From positions 434,001 through 498,000 of the forward strand of contig NZ_FTNY01000002.1 in assembly GCF_900156575.1 (NCBI RefSeq): a stretch of 64,000 bases of DNA, in the 5' to 3' direction. This DNA comes from Chryseobacterium shigense. GTDB lineage: Bacteria > Bacteroidota > Bacteroidia > Flavobacteriales > Weeksellaceae. Within the stretch, counting starts at the first letter, position 1, and every line of letters begins with the position of its first letter. Below the pieces are notes generated by a model. The model was not told the DNA's origin. It saw nothing but the letters and a program-made list of their open reading frames with translations, and did not search any database. This document shows positions 18,200-26,857 of this stretch, piece after piece. Position numbers and translations under genes: made by a program.

Positions 18200-18290
18200 G
18201 CGGCACAAAATTCCCCTTCCCTGGAGGGGTGACGAAAATTCAAAGAATTTTTGACGGGGTGGTCATCCCCACTCCCTTCTCCCCTCTGCC
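18200..18290. repeat. Intergenic sequence resembling a dispersed flavobacterial repeat
   Basis: The 294-bp gap holds no gene. It carries CCTTCCCTGGAGGGGTG followed by GAATTTTTGACGGGGTGG, a block resembling one often found between genes in flavobacteria (recollection; needs a genome search). Confidence 0.4.
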
Positions 18291-18316
18291 AACAATCTCT
18301 TACAACAACCCTTTAC

Positions 18317-18346
18317 ACAAAAAAGCTCCGATTTAAAATCGGAGCT
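18317..18346 (-). terminator. Terminator of the GAF-protein gene
   Basis: AGCTCCGATTT (18324-18334) pairs with AAATCGGAGCT (18336-18346); read on the minus strand it is followed by a T run. Confidence 0.8.
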
Positions 18347-18376
18347 CATATTGTATATTTCTTACTAAAATTTCAA

Positions 18377-18826
18377 TTACAAAATCTTGGAAACTTCAAG
18401 GCAAAGCCATTCCAAAAGTTCACGGTCTTCATCTGTAAAAGGATCTACCGTATGTGAATCGATATCGATCTGACCTACATTTTGTCCGTCTTTGAAGATA
18501 GGAACTACAATTTCAGCCTTTGTATCAATAGAACAGCTTAAATAATTGCTTTCCTGGTGAACATCCGGAACTACGAATGTTTCATTGGAAACAGCAACCT
18601 GTCCGCAAATCCCTTTTCCGTAAGGAATGATGGTATGATCTGTAGGAGCTCCCACGTAAGGACCTAATTTCAGCTCATCTTTATCGCCGTTTTTAAAGTA
18701 GAATCCTGTCCAGTTGAAATAAGAAATTTCCTGATCCAACAGGTGACATACTTTTTCCAGTTTCTCTTCTGTGTTATGTTTTGGACTTTCAAGAATGGAA
18801 GAAAGTCTTTTTTTTATTTCTGACAT
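18377..18826 (-). CDS. GAF-domain protein, free methionine-(R)-sulfoxide reductase-like
   Basis: 149 residues from the ATG at 18826 (MSEIKKRL); the longer frame runs into the upstream gene and is not conserved-looking. A single GAF domain with the fRMsr layout: FNWTGFYF, LKLGPYVGAP, IPYGKGICGQVA, VPDVH, LSCSIDTKAEIVVPI and GQIDIDS. fRMsr reduces free methionine-R-sulfoxide using cysteines in the GICG and SC motifs. E. coli YebR has three such cysteines; the one corresponding to its first (in the GxPxC stretch) appears to be threonine here. Gap to the upstream gene is 13 bp, so the two are cotranscribed. Confidence 0.82.
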   Translation of the reverse strand: MSEIKKRLSSILESPKHNTEEKLEKVCHLLDQEISYFNWTGFYFKNGDKDELKLGPYVGAPTDHTIIPYGKGICGQVAVSNETFVVPDVHQESNYLSCSIDTKAEIVVPIFKDGQNVGQIDIDSHTVDPFTDEDRELLEWLCLEVSKIL

Positions 18827-18839
18827 TTTATTTTGTTTT

Positions 18840-20267
18840 TTAGGAGAATTGTTTGAAGGAAAGTTCTTCTTTATAGCCGAACATTCCACGCTCTTTTATC
18901 ATTTCCGCCACCCCTTCAGGAACCTGGTTTTCCCAGCCTTTAATGCAGCATGAAATTTTTCTCAGAATCTCTCTTGAATAAATTTCCAAAAACTCAGGAT
19001 TATGATTCGTGATATCTACAATACGGTTGTTGTGTTTAAAATATTTGTAAAGTTCTTTTAGATTTTCTTCTACCTTAAGATTGGCAGAATCCAGCAATTC
19101 ATGGGTCTCAGGATCTTTGTACGGGTAAAGATACACTCTCATCCCATTTCTGAAGAACTTTCCGAATGCTTCCAGAATTCCTCCTGAAAGGTCTTTATAA
19201 TACTTCTCGTCAAATACCATCAGAAGGTTATTCACTCCCATGGCAACACCGATATCTCCGCTTGTGTAGGAGGCAAAATAATCAATCAGTCTGTAATATT
19301 CCGAAAAGTTTGAAATAATAACAGTATAGCCGAGTCTGCCCAGAATATCTACTCTGTCCATAAAGTCTCTTTCATCGATATCACCATCTGCCCTAAGGTT
19401 TGAAATGGTGATTTCAATCAGAACTTCTGTTTCTTCATGGGTACAGGTGGCATCTTTCTGAAACATCTCGAGACCGTTTTTAAGCATATCGATGTTCACT
19501 TTCGTTACGGGCCTGAAACTTCCTCGCACTGCAAATATATTCTTCTTGTACAGAACATCGGCAGGAAGCATATTACTTCCCTGGGAATTGAAGATTACAG
19601 CATCTGTCATCCCATGTTTTACCAATTGCAGCGACATCAACCGGTTATCAACATAGTCAAAGGCAGGACCACTGAAATCGATCATGTCAATTTCAAGACC
19701 GTCTTTGGCAATGTCGTCGTATAAAGATTCGATTAAAGTTCTGGGATTGTCGTAGTAGTTGAAAGCTCCGAAGATAAGGTTTACCCCGAGGTTTCCTAAA
19801 GTTTCCTGTTGTAAGGTGGCATCATTTTCATTAAATTTTACGTGGATCACGATCTCATTGTAATCTTCGTTCTCTTTAGTCTGGAAACGGATTCCTACCC
19901 AGCCGTGGCCTTTGAGCGTTTTGTCGAAATTAATGGTCGTTACTGTGTTGGCATAAGAGAAAAACTTTCTGTTCGGATTATTTTCCCTTGAAATCCTTTC
20001 CTCAATTAATGCTACTTCATAACGGAGCATTTTACGGAGTCGGTTTTGGGTGACATACCTGTTTTTCACCTCTTTTCCGTAAATGGCATCACTAAAATCT
20101 TTGTCGTAAGCAGACATCGCCTTAGCAATTGTACCGGAAGCCCCTCCTGCTCTAAAAAAGTGACGAACAGTCTCCTGCCCTGCTCCAATTTCTGCGAAAG
20201 TACCATAAATAGTAGGATCTAGATTAATTGTTAATGCTTTTTGTTTAGGAGTTAGTTTCTGATACAT
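18840..20267 (-). CDS. Conserved protein of unknown function (475 aa)
   Basis: A large soluble protein starting MYQKLTPKQKALTINLDP, with AEIGAGQETVRHFFRAGGA, KAMSAYDKDFSDAIYG and VDILGRLGYTVIISNFSEYY as prominent blocks. This is a recognisable family in Bacteroidota, often labelled nicotinate-nucleotide adenylyltransferase in databases, but I see no nucleotidyltransferase (HxGH) motif and consider that name unsupported. No signal peptide or membrane segment. It precedes the GAF protein by 13 bp in one operon and diverges from the MBL-fold gene 54 bp away. Confidence 0.75.
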   Translation of the reverse strand: MYQKLTPKQKALTINLDPTIYGTFAEIGAGQETVRHFFRAGGASGTIAKAMSAYDKDFSDAIYGKEVKNRYVTQNRLRKMLRYEVALIEERISRENNPNRKFFSYANTVTTINFDKTLKGHGWVGIRFQTKENEDYNEIVIHVKFNENDATLQQETLGNLGVNLIFGAFNYYDNPRTLIESLYDDIAKDGLEIDMIDFSGPAFDYVDNRLMSLQLVKHGMTDAVIFNSQGSNMLPADVLYKKNIFAVRGSFRPVTKVNIDMLKNGLEMFQKDATCTHEETEVLIEITISNLRADGDIDERDFMDRVDILGRLGYTVIISNFSEYYRLIDYFASYTSGDIGVAMGVNNLLMVFDEKYYKDLSGGILEAFGKFFRNGMRVYLYPYKDPETHELLDSANLKVEENLKELYKYFKHNNRIVDITNHNPEFLEIYSREILRKISCCIKGWENQVPEGVAEMIKERGMFGYKEELSFKQFS

Positions 20268-20321
20268 TAGGACGTAAAATTTTTCGTAAATTTACCAAAA
20301 TTAAACCAACCTCAAAAGAAA

Positions 20322-21089
20322 ATGAAGTTGAAATTTTTAGGAACTGGTACTTCCCAAGGTGTACCCGTTATAGGCTGTACATGTGAAGTATGTACTTCCA
20401 AAAATCCCAAAGACAAGCGTTTCCGCTCCTCAGTAATGATTACTACAGAGGAAAGTAGAAAAATACTGGTCGACTGCGGACCGGATTTCAGAGAGCAGAT
20501 GCTCCTCAATCACGAAAATAACGTAGATATCGCACTTCTTACCCACGAGCACAATGACCATGTGATCGGGCTTGATGATATGCGTCCATTGATTTTTAAA
20601 AGTGGGAAAAACATGCCCATCTACTGCAACGAAAGAGTTGGCCAGGAGATCAAAAAACGTTTCCCCTATGCTTTCGCTGATGAAAGATATCCGGGAGCAC
20701 CAGCTTTTGACCTTCATGAAATTGAAAATAAGCCTTTCCATGTTTTGGATACGGAAATCACGCCTATTGAAGTGACCCACTACAAAATTATGATCCTTGG
20801 CTATAAGTTTAAAAATCTCGCGTATATCACCGATGCCAGTTTCATTTCAGACACGGAAAAGGAAAAACTACAGAATCTGGATGTGCTGATTTTAAACTGC
20901 ATCAGAAAATTTGATCCGCATCCTGCCCATTTTGTCTTACCTGACGTCATCGCCCTGTTTAAAGAGCTTAAGCCTAAAAAATTATTTTTAACACACATCA
21001 GCCACCACCTGGGACTGCATGATATTGAAGATAAGGATCTTCCGGAAGGAATGCACCTTGCCTACGATGGTTTGGAGATAGAATTTTAA
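20322..21089 (+). CDS. MBL-fold metal hydrolase, PhnP-like
   Basis: A 255-residue metallo-beta-lactamase-fold enzyme. It starts MKLKFLGTGTSQGVPVIGC, followed by CTCEVCTSKNPKDKRFRSS, the cysteine-rich zinc site typical of PhnP-like phosphodiesterases; then DCGPDFREQ and the metal motif THEHNDHVIGLDD (HxHxDH), a later VTHYKIM histidine and LTHISHHLG. Related enzymes cleave cyclic phosphodiesters (PhnP, lipoyltransferase-associated forms) or tRNA 3' ends; the Cys pattern favours PhnP-like over RNase Z. There is no phn operon here, so the substrate is open. The tRNA-Leu gene follows 68 bp later. Confidence 0.88.
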   Translation: MKLKFLGTGTSQGVPVIGCTCEVCTSKNPKDKRFRSSVMITTEESRKILVDCGPDFREQMLLNHENNVDIALLTHEHNDHVIGLDDMRPLIFKSGKNMPIYCNERVGQEIKKRFPYAFADERYPGAPAFDLHEIENKPFHVLDTEITPIEVTHYKIMILGYKFKNLAYITDASFISDTEKEKLQNLDVLILNCIRKFDPHPAHFVLPDVIALFKELKPKKLFLTHISHHLGLHDIEDKDLPEGMHLAYDGLEIEF

Positions 21090-21110
21090 AATTTTTCCTT
21101 TAAAAAGCTT

Positions 21111-21139
21111 TTGAACATTAAAAAAAGTTTATATATTTG
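21111..21139 (+). promoter_or_regulatory. Promoter of tRNA-Leu
   Basis: TTG at 21111-21113 and TATATTTG at 21132-21139, spacer 18 bp, 18 bp before the tRNA. Confidence 0.65.
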
Positions 21140-21157
21140 CACACCGATTTGAAACAA

Positions 21158-21239
21158 GCCCAGTTGGCGGAATTGGTAGACGCGCTAGACTCAAACTCTA
21201 GTATCGAAAGATGTACCAGTTCGATTCTGGTACTGGGTA
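21158..21239 (+). tRNA. tRNA-Leu (anticodon CAA)
   Basis: An 82-nt cloverleaf: acceptor GCCCAGT pairs with ACTGGGT (first pair is G-U), D-arm GGCGGAATTGGTAGACGC, anticodon stem CTAGA/TCTAG with loop CTCAAAC (anticodon CAA), a short variable arm, and T-arm ACCAG-TTCGATT-CTGGT. CCA is not encoded. Confidence 0.96.
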
Positions 21240-21241
21240 CT

Positions 21242-21290
21242 AAAACCGGAAAAACAAACAGATGTTTAATTTTCCGGTTTTCTTTTTTTA
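21242..21290 (+). terminator. Terminator of tRNA-Leu
   Basis: AAAACCGGAAAA (21242-21253) pairs with TTTTCCGGTTTT (21270-21281) followed by CTTTTTTT. Confidence 0.85.
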
Positions 21291-21405
21291 CCTAAGGTCC
21301 TATTTTTTCAACACTTATCCCTCGTGACCCATCCATGATGTACTGAAATAAAAGTCTATATTCAGTGTATCCGTCAGATTAAATAAAGAAAAAAACTGTA
21401 CCTTT

Positions 21406-21603
21406 TCAATTGCAGCCTACACAATAACTCTTATCAACATATTCTTTATTCCCTCCGGATGACAGATAATAACATCCTCCTTTTTCTCCAACATAAAGCG
21501 TATGTCCATTGTATGTACAATATTCTGAACCGCTGCCGCCTCCACCTCTCTCACAAGAACTGCTGGCTAAAGCTAATAAAACGAATAAAATTGTTTTTTT
21601 CAT
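21406..21603 (-). CDS. Small cysteine-rich lipoprotein, PBCV adaptor-like
   Basis: 65 residues from the ATG at 21603: MKKTILFVLLALASSSC is a lipoprotein signal with lipobox SSSC, then a glycine/serine linker and a compact tail with YNGHTLYVGEKGGCYYLSS, GGNKEYVDKSYC and CVGCN. The GxKGGxYYxxSxGxKxYV pattern resembles the PBCV-specific basic adaptor domain, a short module in secreted and viral proteins. Four cysteines in the tail could form disulfides. A TATTTTTG box sits 32 bp upstream on the minus strand (21635-21642). Function unknown; single gene. Confidence 0.75.
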   Translation of the reverse strand: MKKTILFVLLALASSSCERGGGGSGSEYCTYNGHTLYVGEKGGCYYLSSGGNKEYVDKSYCVGCN

Positions 21604-21634
21604 AGTCTTAATTTTAATATCAAAATTTCTCTGA

Positions 21635-21642
21635 CAAAAATA
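21635..21642 (-). promoter_or_regulatory. -7 box of the small lipoprotein gene
   Basis: Minus-strand TATTTTTG matches TAnnTTTG; it lies inside the longer possible reading frame and so supports the ATG at 21603. Confidence 0.45.
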
Positions 21643-21732
21643 AATAAGCATCTTCATCAAAAAATACGGAAACCCGTAAGGTTCACCCAGGACAGATAAT
21701 AATTATTTTTAAGGCTTACTCATATCCATATA

Positions 21733-21764
21733 AAAAGCCTTCGAATCTATTTCCAAAGGCTTTT
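21733..21764. terminator. Terminator-like hairpin
   Basis: AAAAGCCTT and AAGGCTTTT form the ends of a hairpin at 21733-21764. It lies downstream of the decayed ORF and, further up, of the fructokinase gene (minus strand). Confidence 0.5.
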
Positions 21765-21797
21765 AGTAGTCAAAAAAAATGTGTTATTGTACTATTT

Positions 21798-22010
21798 TCA
21801 TAGACATACAGACAATTGCCAATCCTTTTTTTTGTTTGGATTTATTCCGTCATCAGATATTGCATTAAAGTATAAAAGCTTGCTACCCAAATTACTTCTA
21901 GAAGAATTAAGCCTCAATCCGTAAATATCAAACTAATGATTACCTGCCGGATATTGATTTAAATAGGAAGACTACAGATTCTTTTGGGTAGCATCAGCAA
22001 AGCCGGTGTT
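21798..22010 (-). pseudogene. Decayed ORF, possibly FISUMP-like C-terminus
   Basis: No intact gene lies in the 542 bp between the small lipoprotein and the fructokinase. On the minus strand one frame reads 71 codons with only two internal stops and protein-like composition: NQYPAGNH, stop, FDIYGLRLNSS, ISDDGINPNKKKDWQLSVCL, stop. The PAGN, INPN and SVCL elements resemble the end of FISUMP (Fibrobacter succinogenes major paralogous) domains, which have PAGxR and SVRC. Probably a remnant; family weakly supported. Confidence 0.35.
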
Positions 22011-22145
22011 ATGAACAACATTAACCCGAGAACTATCAAATAATAGATTTAAAAAGATCAAAACAAAGTACAAATCAATGATTTTTAAGCAGTTGATTTA
22101 ATTACACTGAGAATAATTAAAGATCTATACAAAAGAAATATAACT

Positions 22146-23069
22146 TTAAAAGCTCAAAGCTGACAATGGATGTTTTTCTTTAAAGTGTTTAAAGTCCTCC
22201 GGCGTATATTCCGGACACGCGCCTTCCTGCGAAGTGATAAAAGCTCCTAATGAAATAGCCTGAGACATAATGTCATGAGCGGACCCTTCTTTTTGTAATC
22301 TTTTTGATAAAAATCCTGCTAAAAAAGAATCTCCGCTACCCACTGTATCTTTAACCTCAACAGGGATGGTAGGATAGAGATAAAACTGATCTTCATGAGC
22401 ATACAGAGCTCCTTTACTTCCTTTTGAAACTATGATTTCGTGAATTCCAAATTTATCCTGCAGAAACCTGATGCTGTCTTTCTCATCTTTGTAGTCTTTA
22501 TTTAAAAAATCAAGTACCATACGCAGTTCTGCTTTATTAAATTTCGCAAGTTGCGTCTTGTGCAGGAGTTCATTAATAATCCTGATATCGTAATAAGGTT
22601 CCCTCAAATTGATATCAAAAACATTATAAGAACTTATTTCCAACATTTGAAACAAAGTATTTTTTGATTTGTCATTCCGGGCAGCCAGTGTTCCGAAAAC
22701 CAAAGCATCAGCGGTACCCAGTACTTTTTTATTTTCCGGAGTTGTTTCAATAAAATCCCAGGCTACATTTTCTACAATATCATAATGGGCATCATTGTTT
22801 TCATCCACTGTTGCAATAACTGTACTTGTTGGATGTTCTTTAGTTACCTGGATATTATCAGTGGAAATATTCCAGTTTTTAATTTTATGCAGAAGCGCAT
22901 GACCCAGCTCATCATCTCCTACACTGCTGATCACCTCTACCTCAAGACCCATTTTAAAAAGGTGATAGGCCACATTGAAAGGTGCTCCCCCAATTCTACT
23001 CTTTTCTCCCGGAAATATATCCCAAAGAACTTCTCCAAAACAAACTGCTTTATATTTTTTCTCTTCCAT
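22146..23069 (-). CDS. PfkB-family sugar kinase, probable fructokinase
   Basis: 307 residues from the ATG at 23069. Ribokinase/PfkB fold: GEVLWDIFPGEKSRIGGAPF near the start (sugar-binding GG), and VKDTVGSGDSFLAGFLSKRL with the catalytic aspartate of the GSGD anion-hole motif. The closest architecture is fructokinase. It is the last gene of a minus-strand set with an outer membrane protein, a FucP-type transporter and a mannitol dehydrogenase family enzyme, so phosphorylation of fructose made from mannitol is the natural role (inference). A 150-bp gap to the next upstream gene leaves room for a separate promoter. Confidence 0.85.
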   Translation of the reverse strand: MEEKKYKAVCFGEVLWDIFPGEKSRIGGAPFNVAYHLFKMGLEVEVISSVGDDELGHALLHKIKNWNISTDNIQVTKEHPTSTVIATVDENNDAHYDIVENVAWDFIETTPENKKVLGTADALVFGTLAARNDKSKNTLFQMLEISSYNVFDINLREPYYDIRIINELLHKTQLAKFNKAELRMVLDFLNKDYKDEKDSIRFLQDKFGIHEIIVSKGSKGALYAHEDQFYLYPTIPVEVKDTVGSGDSFLAGFLSKRLQKEGSAHDIMSQAISLGAFITSQEGACPEYTPEDFKHFKEKHPLSALSF

Positions 23070-23220
23070 GATCAATTCAATTCTATTTCAGACAGACAGA
23101 CTCCTCCGTCCCGTTTTTATCTATCAGTAAATTACTAAAATTTTATAAGTATAATTAAAGACAAGTGGTGAAATGATGATTTAGTACTGAAAAATACCAC
23201 TCTTACCATTTTTTTTATTT

Positions 23221-23955
23221 TTAAAATGAATAAGCCTGCACCGAGAACTGAAGGAATGCATTATTGTTCACCGGATTCCACATTCCCCATATTCCTACAG
23301 GAATTTTATATCCTTCAATGACAAAGCTTTTTGAAATGATAAGGCTTATTTCATTGAATCCGGCCTCTTTTGCAAAAAAGTTGTTCTTTTCATCATTGCT
23401 GTTATTCAGGGCAAAACCATACCCGACTCTTCCCCGTACTTCGAGATTTTCTTTTTTATAAACAGGATATTCTCCCGAAACAAAGGTTGAATACTTGTTT
23501 TCCGTATCGATACTATTCCTGTCTCTTCCGAAAACAACCGTATTCCAGCTTAATACCAAAGGTAACCGATCACTGATGGTATAAAAGGATCTCAGATCCC
23601 AGAAACGACCAGTTTCACGGGCAGAATAATTGAAATATTCTTTATTGTTATACGTCGCACCGGGAGAAAAATTATAAATATCCCACAACTCTACAACAAA
23701 ATGCTTATTCTTATATCCTATATAATGGTTCAATTCCTTGTAGGAACCATCTACATGACCACCTGCCCAAAATCCTCCGTAAAAGTTTTTAAAATCCAAA
23801 TGTACATCTCCTGTATATATGAGTCCGGCCGACACTTCCAAACCTCGCCATAGATGACTGTTTCTGAGCTGCAGGGCTGAATGCAGCGCCTGCGCATTTA
23901 AGCTTAAACTCCCAGTCATTATTGAGAAAAAAAATAAAAAAATATATTTAATCAT
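23221..23955 (-). CDS. Putative outer membrane beta-barrel protein
   Basis: 244 residues with signal peptide (MIKYIFLFFFSIMTGSLSLNAQ). The mature part alternates short amphipathic strands rich in Tyr, Trp and Phe (LRNSHLWRGLEVSAGLIYTG, FYGGFWAGGHVDGSY) and ends in aromatic QAYSF, as outer membrane barrels do. The size fits an 8-12 strand barrel. It lies 25 bp after the transporter gene, within the sugar operon, so it may help sugar cross the outer membrane. No exact family recognised. Confidence 0.75.
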   Translation of the reverse strand: MIKYIFLFFFSIMTGSLSLNAQALHSALQLRNSHLWRGLEVSAGLIYTGDVHLDFKNFYGGFWAGGHVDGSYKELNHYIGYKNKHFVVELWDIYNFSPGATYNNKEYFNYSARETGRFWDLRSFYTISDRLPLVLSWNTVVFGRDRNSIDTENKYSTFVSGEYPVYKKENLEVRGRVGYGFALNNSNDEKNNFFAKEAGFNEISLIISKSFVIEGYKIPVGIWGMWNPVNNNAFLQFSVQAYSF

Positions 23956-23980
23956 AACCTGTGTTTTTAAAGAAATACGA

Positions 23981-25327
23981 TCAGATAAGCCTGTCCTTTT
24001 CTCTTATACGGGATCCGAACAACGCATAGGCCAGCATTAATAATTCACAGATCACTGTAAGAAACCATGTCCATCTCCAGGATCCTAAAACATCAGCCAA
24101 TCCTCCCTGAACAAGAGTAAAAACAGCACCGCCAAATACGGCAGAAATAAAGATTCCCGAAGCTTTTGATGTATATTTATTCAAACCTTTTATAGAAAGG
24201 GAATAAATACAGCTCCACATCGAAGAATGCAAGAGGCCGATGGCTACTAAAAACCATAAATTCTGTGTAATCATAGAGATCAGCGCAAGTATCGCTGCCA
24301 GAACCGTTGTCACTGCCAGCTGTGTTCTCGCAGAAATATTGCTGAAAAAGCTGGACACCGCCCTCCCGACAAGAAATCCACCCCAGTATAATGTGGACAA
24401 TAGTGCATGAATTCCAAGATCCATTCCTCCTATAATAATGTCTGTCTTTCCAAAGAAGGTGATCGGATGTCCGGAGTCCATCAGCTCAAAGGCATACAGG
24501 TTGATATTAGCCCCGATTGCTACTTCTGTTCCTACATAAAAAAAGATCGCAAAAACGCCCAGCACAAAGTGCCTGAAAGACCAGATGCTTCTTTCCAGCT
24601 TCTCTCCTGCCACCGCTCTGGTATGAGCAAGATCGGGAAGTTGAAGCTTCCTGGTAATCATCATAATGATCAGAATACATATAATAAGGATAGAAAGAGG
24701 TAACAGCAACTGTCTGATCTCGATCTTTTCAATTGAAATGCCGCTAAACATAACAACAGTAACGAAAAACGGAGCTGAAGTAGTTCCTATGGAATTAATA
24801 GCCGTTAAAATATTCAGACGCTGCACGGGCTGAGTTCCTTTTAATTCATAAGAAGCAGCATAAGGATTTACCACCACCTGAATGATTGCAGCCGCTGTTC
24901 CCATTAAATAGGATCCGATAACAAAAATCACAAAACCAAAAGGAATTACCGCTTCTTTAATACTGAATTTCAGTTCCGGATATTGGTAACCGAACCAGGA
25001 AGAGGATAAATACATGAACAAGCCCGAAATCATAAAGAACAGCCCTCTGAGAATCGTATTTTTATATCCAAAGGCATTGACCCACTTACTTCCTAAAGTC
25101 CCGTTCAGCAAGTATCCGAGAAAGAAGAAAAAGGAAATCAGTGTTGTGAATGTATTTTTTAGCCCTCCTGCCTGACTCAGAAAGGTAAATTTCAATGGTG
25201 CCTGAAGCTGTTCGTTCACAGTAGTCAGAAACCCTACGATAAAATAAATAAAGGTGATGATAAGAAATGGAAGGATCGGTTGATCAGACTTTGATCCCGA
25301 AGGCTTGATATCAGAATGTATAATCAT
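23981..25327 (-). CDS. Sugar MFS transporter, FucP-like
   Basis: 448 residues, twelve predicted helices. The first helix region (FLIITFIYFIVGFLTTVNEQ) and LGYLLNGTLGSKWVNAFGYK match the FucP/GluP group, although the usual WGF is IVGF here. It lies 6 bp from the mannitol dehydrogenase gene and 25 bp from the outer membrane protein gene, both on the same strand, so it is the likely importer of the polyol or fructose used by this operon. It is clearly different in sequence from the FucP-type protein at 11731. Confidence 0.87.
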   Translation of the reverse strand: MIIHSDIKPSGSKSDQPILPFLIITFIYFIVGFLTTVNEQLQAPLKFTFLSQAGGLKNTFTTLISFFFFLGYLLNGTLGSKWVNAFGYKNTILRGLFFMISGLFMYLSSSWFGYQYPELKFSIKEAVIPFGFVIFVIGSYLMGTAAAIIQVVVNPYAASYELKGTQPVQRLNILTAINSIGTTSAPFFVTVVMFSGISIEKIEIRQLLLPLSILIICILIIMMITRKLQLPDLAHTRAVAGEKLERSIWSFRHFVLGVFAIFFYVGTEVAIGANINLYAFELMDSGHPITFFGKTDIIIGGMDLGIHALLSTLYWGGFLVGRAVSSFFSNISARTQLAVTTVLAAILALISMITQNLWFLVAIGLLHSSMWSCIYSLSIKGLNKYTSKASGIFISAVFGGAVFTLVQGGLADVLGSWRWTWFLTVICELLMLAYALFGSRIREKDRLI

Positions 25328-25333
25328 GGCTTT

Positions 25334-26770
25334 TTATTTTATGATGGATTGTAAAACAGGGCCGGTTCCTATATTTTTAATATGATCTGCAAACCGGGTG
25401 TACAGGTCGACAAATTTTGCTGATCCTTTTAAATCCGCTCCCTTAAAACAGGATAGATCCAAGAAAGCTTGAGAATCTGCATCATCAATCAATTTCTGAT
25501 CCTCTGTCGTAAGCCATGGCTCTGCTACTTCATAAGAATGCCCGTAGTCATCTGTTTTGTATTTGAGATAATGTCTGTAGGACGCGACTAGAAATGCAGG
25601 CCGCGTGAGATCCATATTTTCTTTGATCATTTTAAGAAGATTGGGAATGATGTAAACCGGGAATTTGGAAATTCCGTCGAAACATAAGCGACTTACCTGA
25701 TCACTGACCCGGTGATTAGAAAATCTTTCGATCAATATTTCTTTGTATTCTTCCAGATTGGTATTCTCAGGAGCAGGAACAAGAGGCGTAATATCGATAT
25801 CCATAAAATTACGGATGAATTCCACCATATTCTCGTCTTCCATCGCCAGATCTACTTTACGATATCCCATCAGAAAAGAAGGATAAGATAATAAAGTGTG
25901 TGAGGCATTAAGGAGACTCAGTTTCATATTTTCAAAAGCGGTCACATCCTCTGTAAACTCTACTCCTACTTTTTCCCAGGCAGGTCTTCCGGCGATAAAA
26001 TTATCTTCAATGACCCATTGTGCAAAATCTTCACAGTAGACTGGCGCCAGATCTGTCATTCCACTTTTTTGATTAAGCCTGATAACATCTTCAGCGGTAA
26101 CCGCCGGAGTAATTCGGTCTACCATACTATTGGGAAAGGTTACATGATCTTTCATCCATTCCGCCAGATCTTTATCGTGAGCTTGTATGAATGCCGAAAA
26201 AGCTCTCTGAGCTGTATTTCCATTGTGCTGAAGATTGTCACAAGAAAGAATCGTAATTCCTCCATGATTTTTTATTTTTCTCCGGCGAAGTCCTTCGGCT
26301 ACAAATCCAAAGACCGTCGAAGGAGAACCTGGATTTTTTAAATCATGCTGAACTTTTTCATCACTTAAAATAAATTCACCGGTTTCTTTGTCCAGATTGT
26401 ATCCGCCCTCGGTAATGGTTAATGTGATTATCTTTATAGAAGGATCTGCTACTTTTTCGATTACGGCTACCGGATTTTCCACTCCCCAGATCAGCTCCCG
26501 CAGCGATCCGATTGTATAGACCTCATCCGTTCCGTTTCGTCCGCATACAGTGAGAGAATATTCAAGGTTCTGAGCTCTTAAATTGTGAACTGTTTTTTCA
26601 TCAGAAGGCAATAGACAAACTCCGCAGATTCCCCACTGTTGCTGGTCTTCAAATTCCAATACTGCATTAGTATAAAACTGCTGATGCGCCCGGTGGAAAT
26701 TCCCCACACCGATGTGTAAGATTCCGGTAGTGATTTTTTGTGCATCATAATGATAAGAAATGGTATTCAT
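25334..26770 (-). CDS. Mannitol dehydrogenase family protein
   Basis: 478 residues of the long-chain polyol dehydrogenase family: N-terminal Rossmann part with ILHIGVGNFHRAHQQFYTN, ILSCDNLQHNGN and FPNSMVDRITP, then the catalytic segment KLSLLNASHTLLSY (Lys, Asn, His) and a helical C-terminus. The family includes mannitol 2-dehydrogenase (mannitol to fructose, NAD+) and fructuronate reductase. A fructokinase in the same gene set and the absence of hexuronate genes favour mannitol (inference). First gene of the minus-strand operon, 163 bp from the divergent LacI regulator with twin operators between. Confidence 0.88.
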   Translation of the reverse strand: MNTISYHYDAQKITTGILHIGVGNFHRAHQQFYTNAVLEFEDQQQWGICGVCLLPSDEKTVHNLRAQNLEYSLTVCGRNGTDEVYTIGSLRELIWGVENPVAVIEKVADPSIKIITLTITEGGYNLDKETGEFILSDEKVQHDLKNPGSPSTVFGFVAEGLRRRKIKNHGGITILSCDNLQHNGNTAQRAFSAFIQAHDKDLAEWMKDHVTFPNSMVDRITPAVTAEDVIRLNQKSGMTDLAPVYCEDFAQWVIEDNFIAGRPAWEKVGVEFTEDVTAFENMKLSLLNASHTLLSYPSFLMGYRKVDLAMEDENMVEFIRNFMDIDITPLVPAPENTNLEEYKEILIERFSNHRVSDQVSRLCFDGISKFPVYIIPNLLKMIKENMDLTRPAFLVASYRHYLKYKTDDYGHSYEVAEPWLTTEDQKLIDDADSQAFLDLSCFKGADLKGSAKFVDLYTRFADHIKNIGTGPVLQSIIK

Positions 26771-26857
26771 AGGTAAAGATTCTTAATAGATTTGTCAATG
26801 TGTTAAAACTATATTAACAATCAGTTCATCCTCCTTTTTTTTTATAAAATTTTCATT

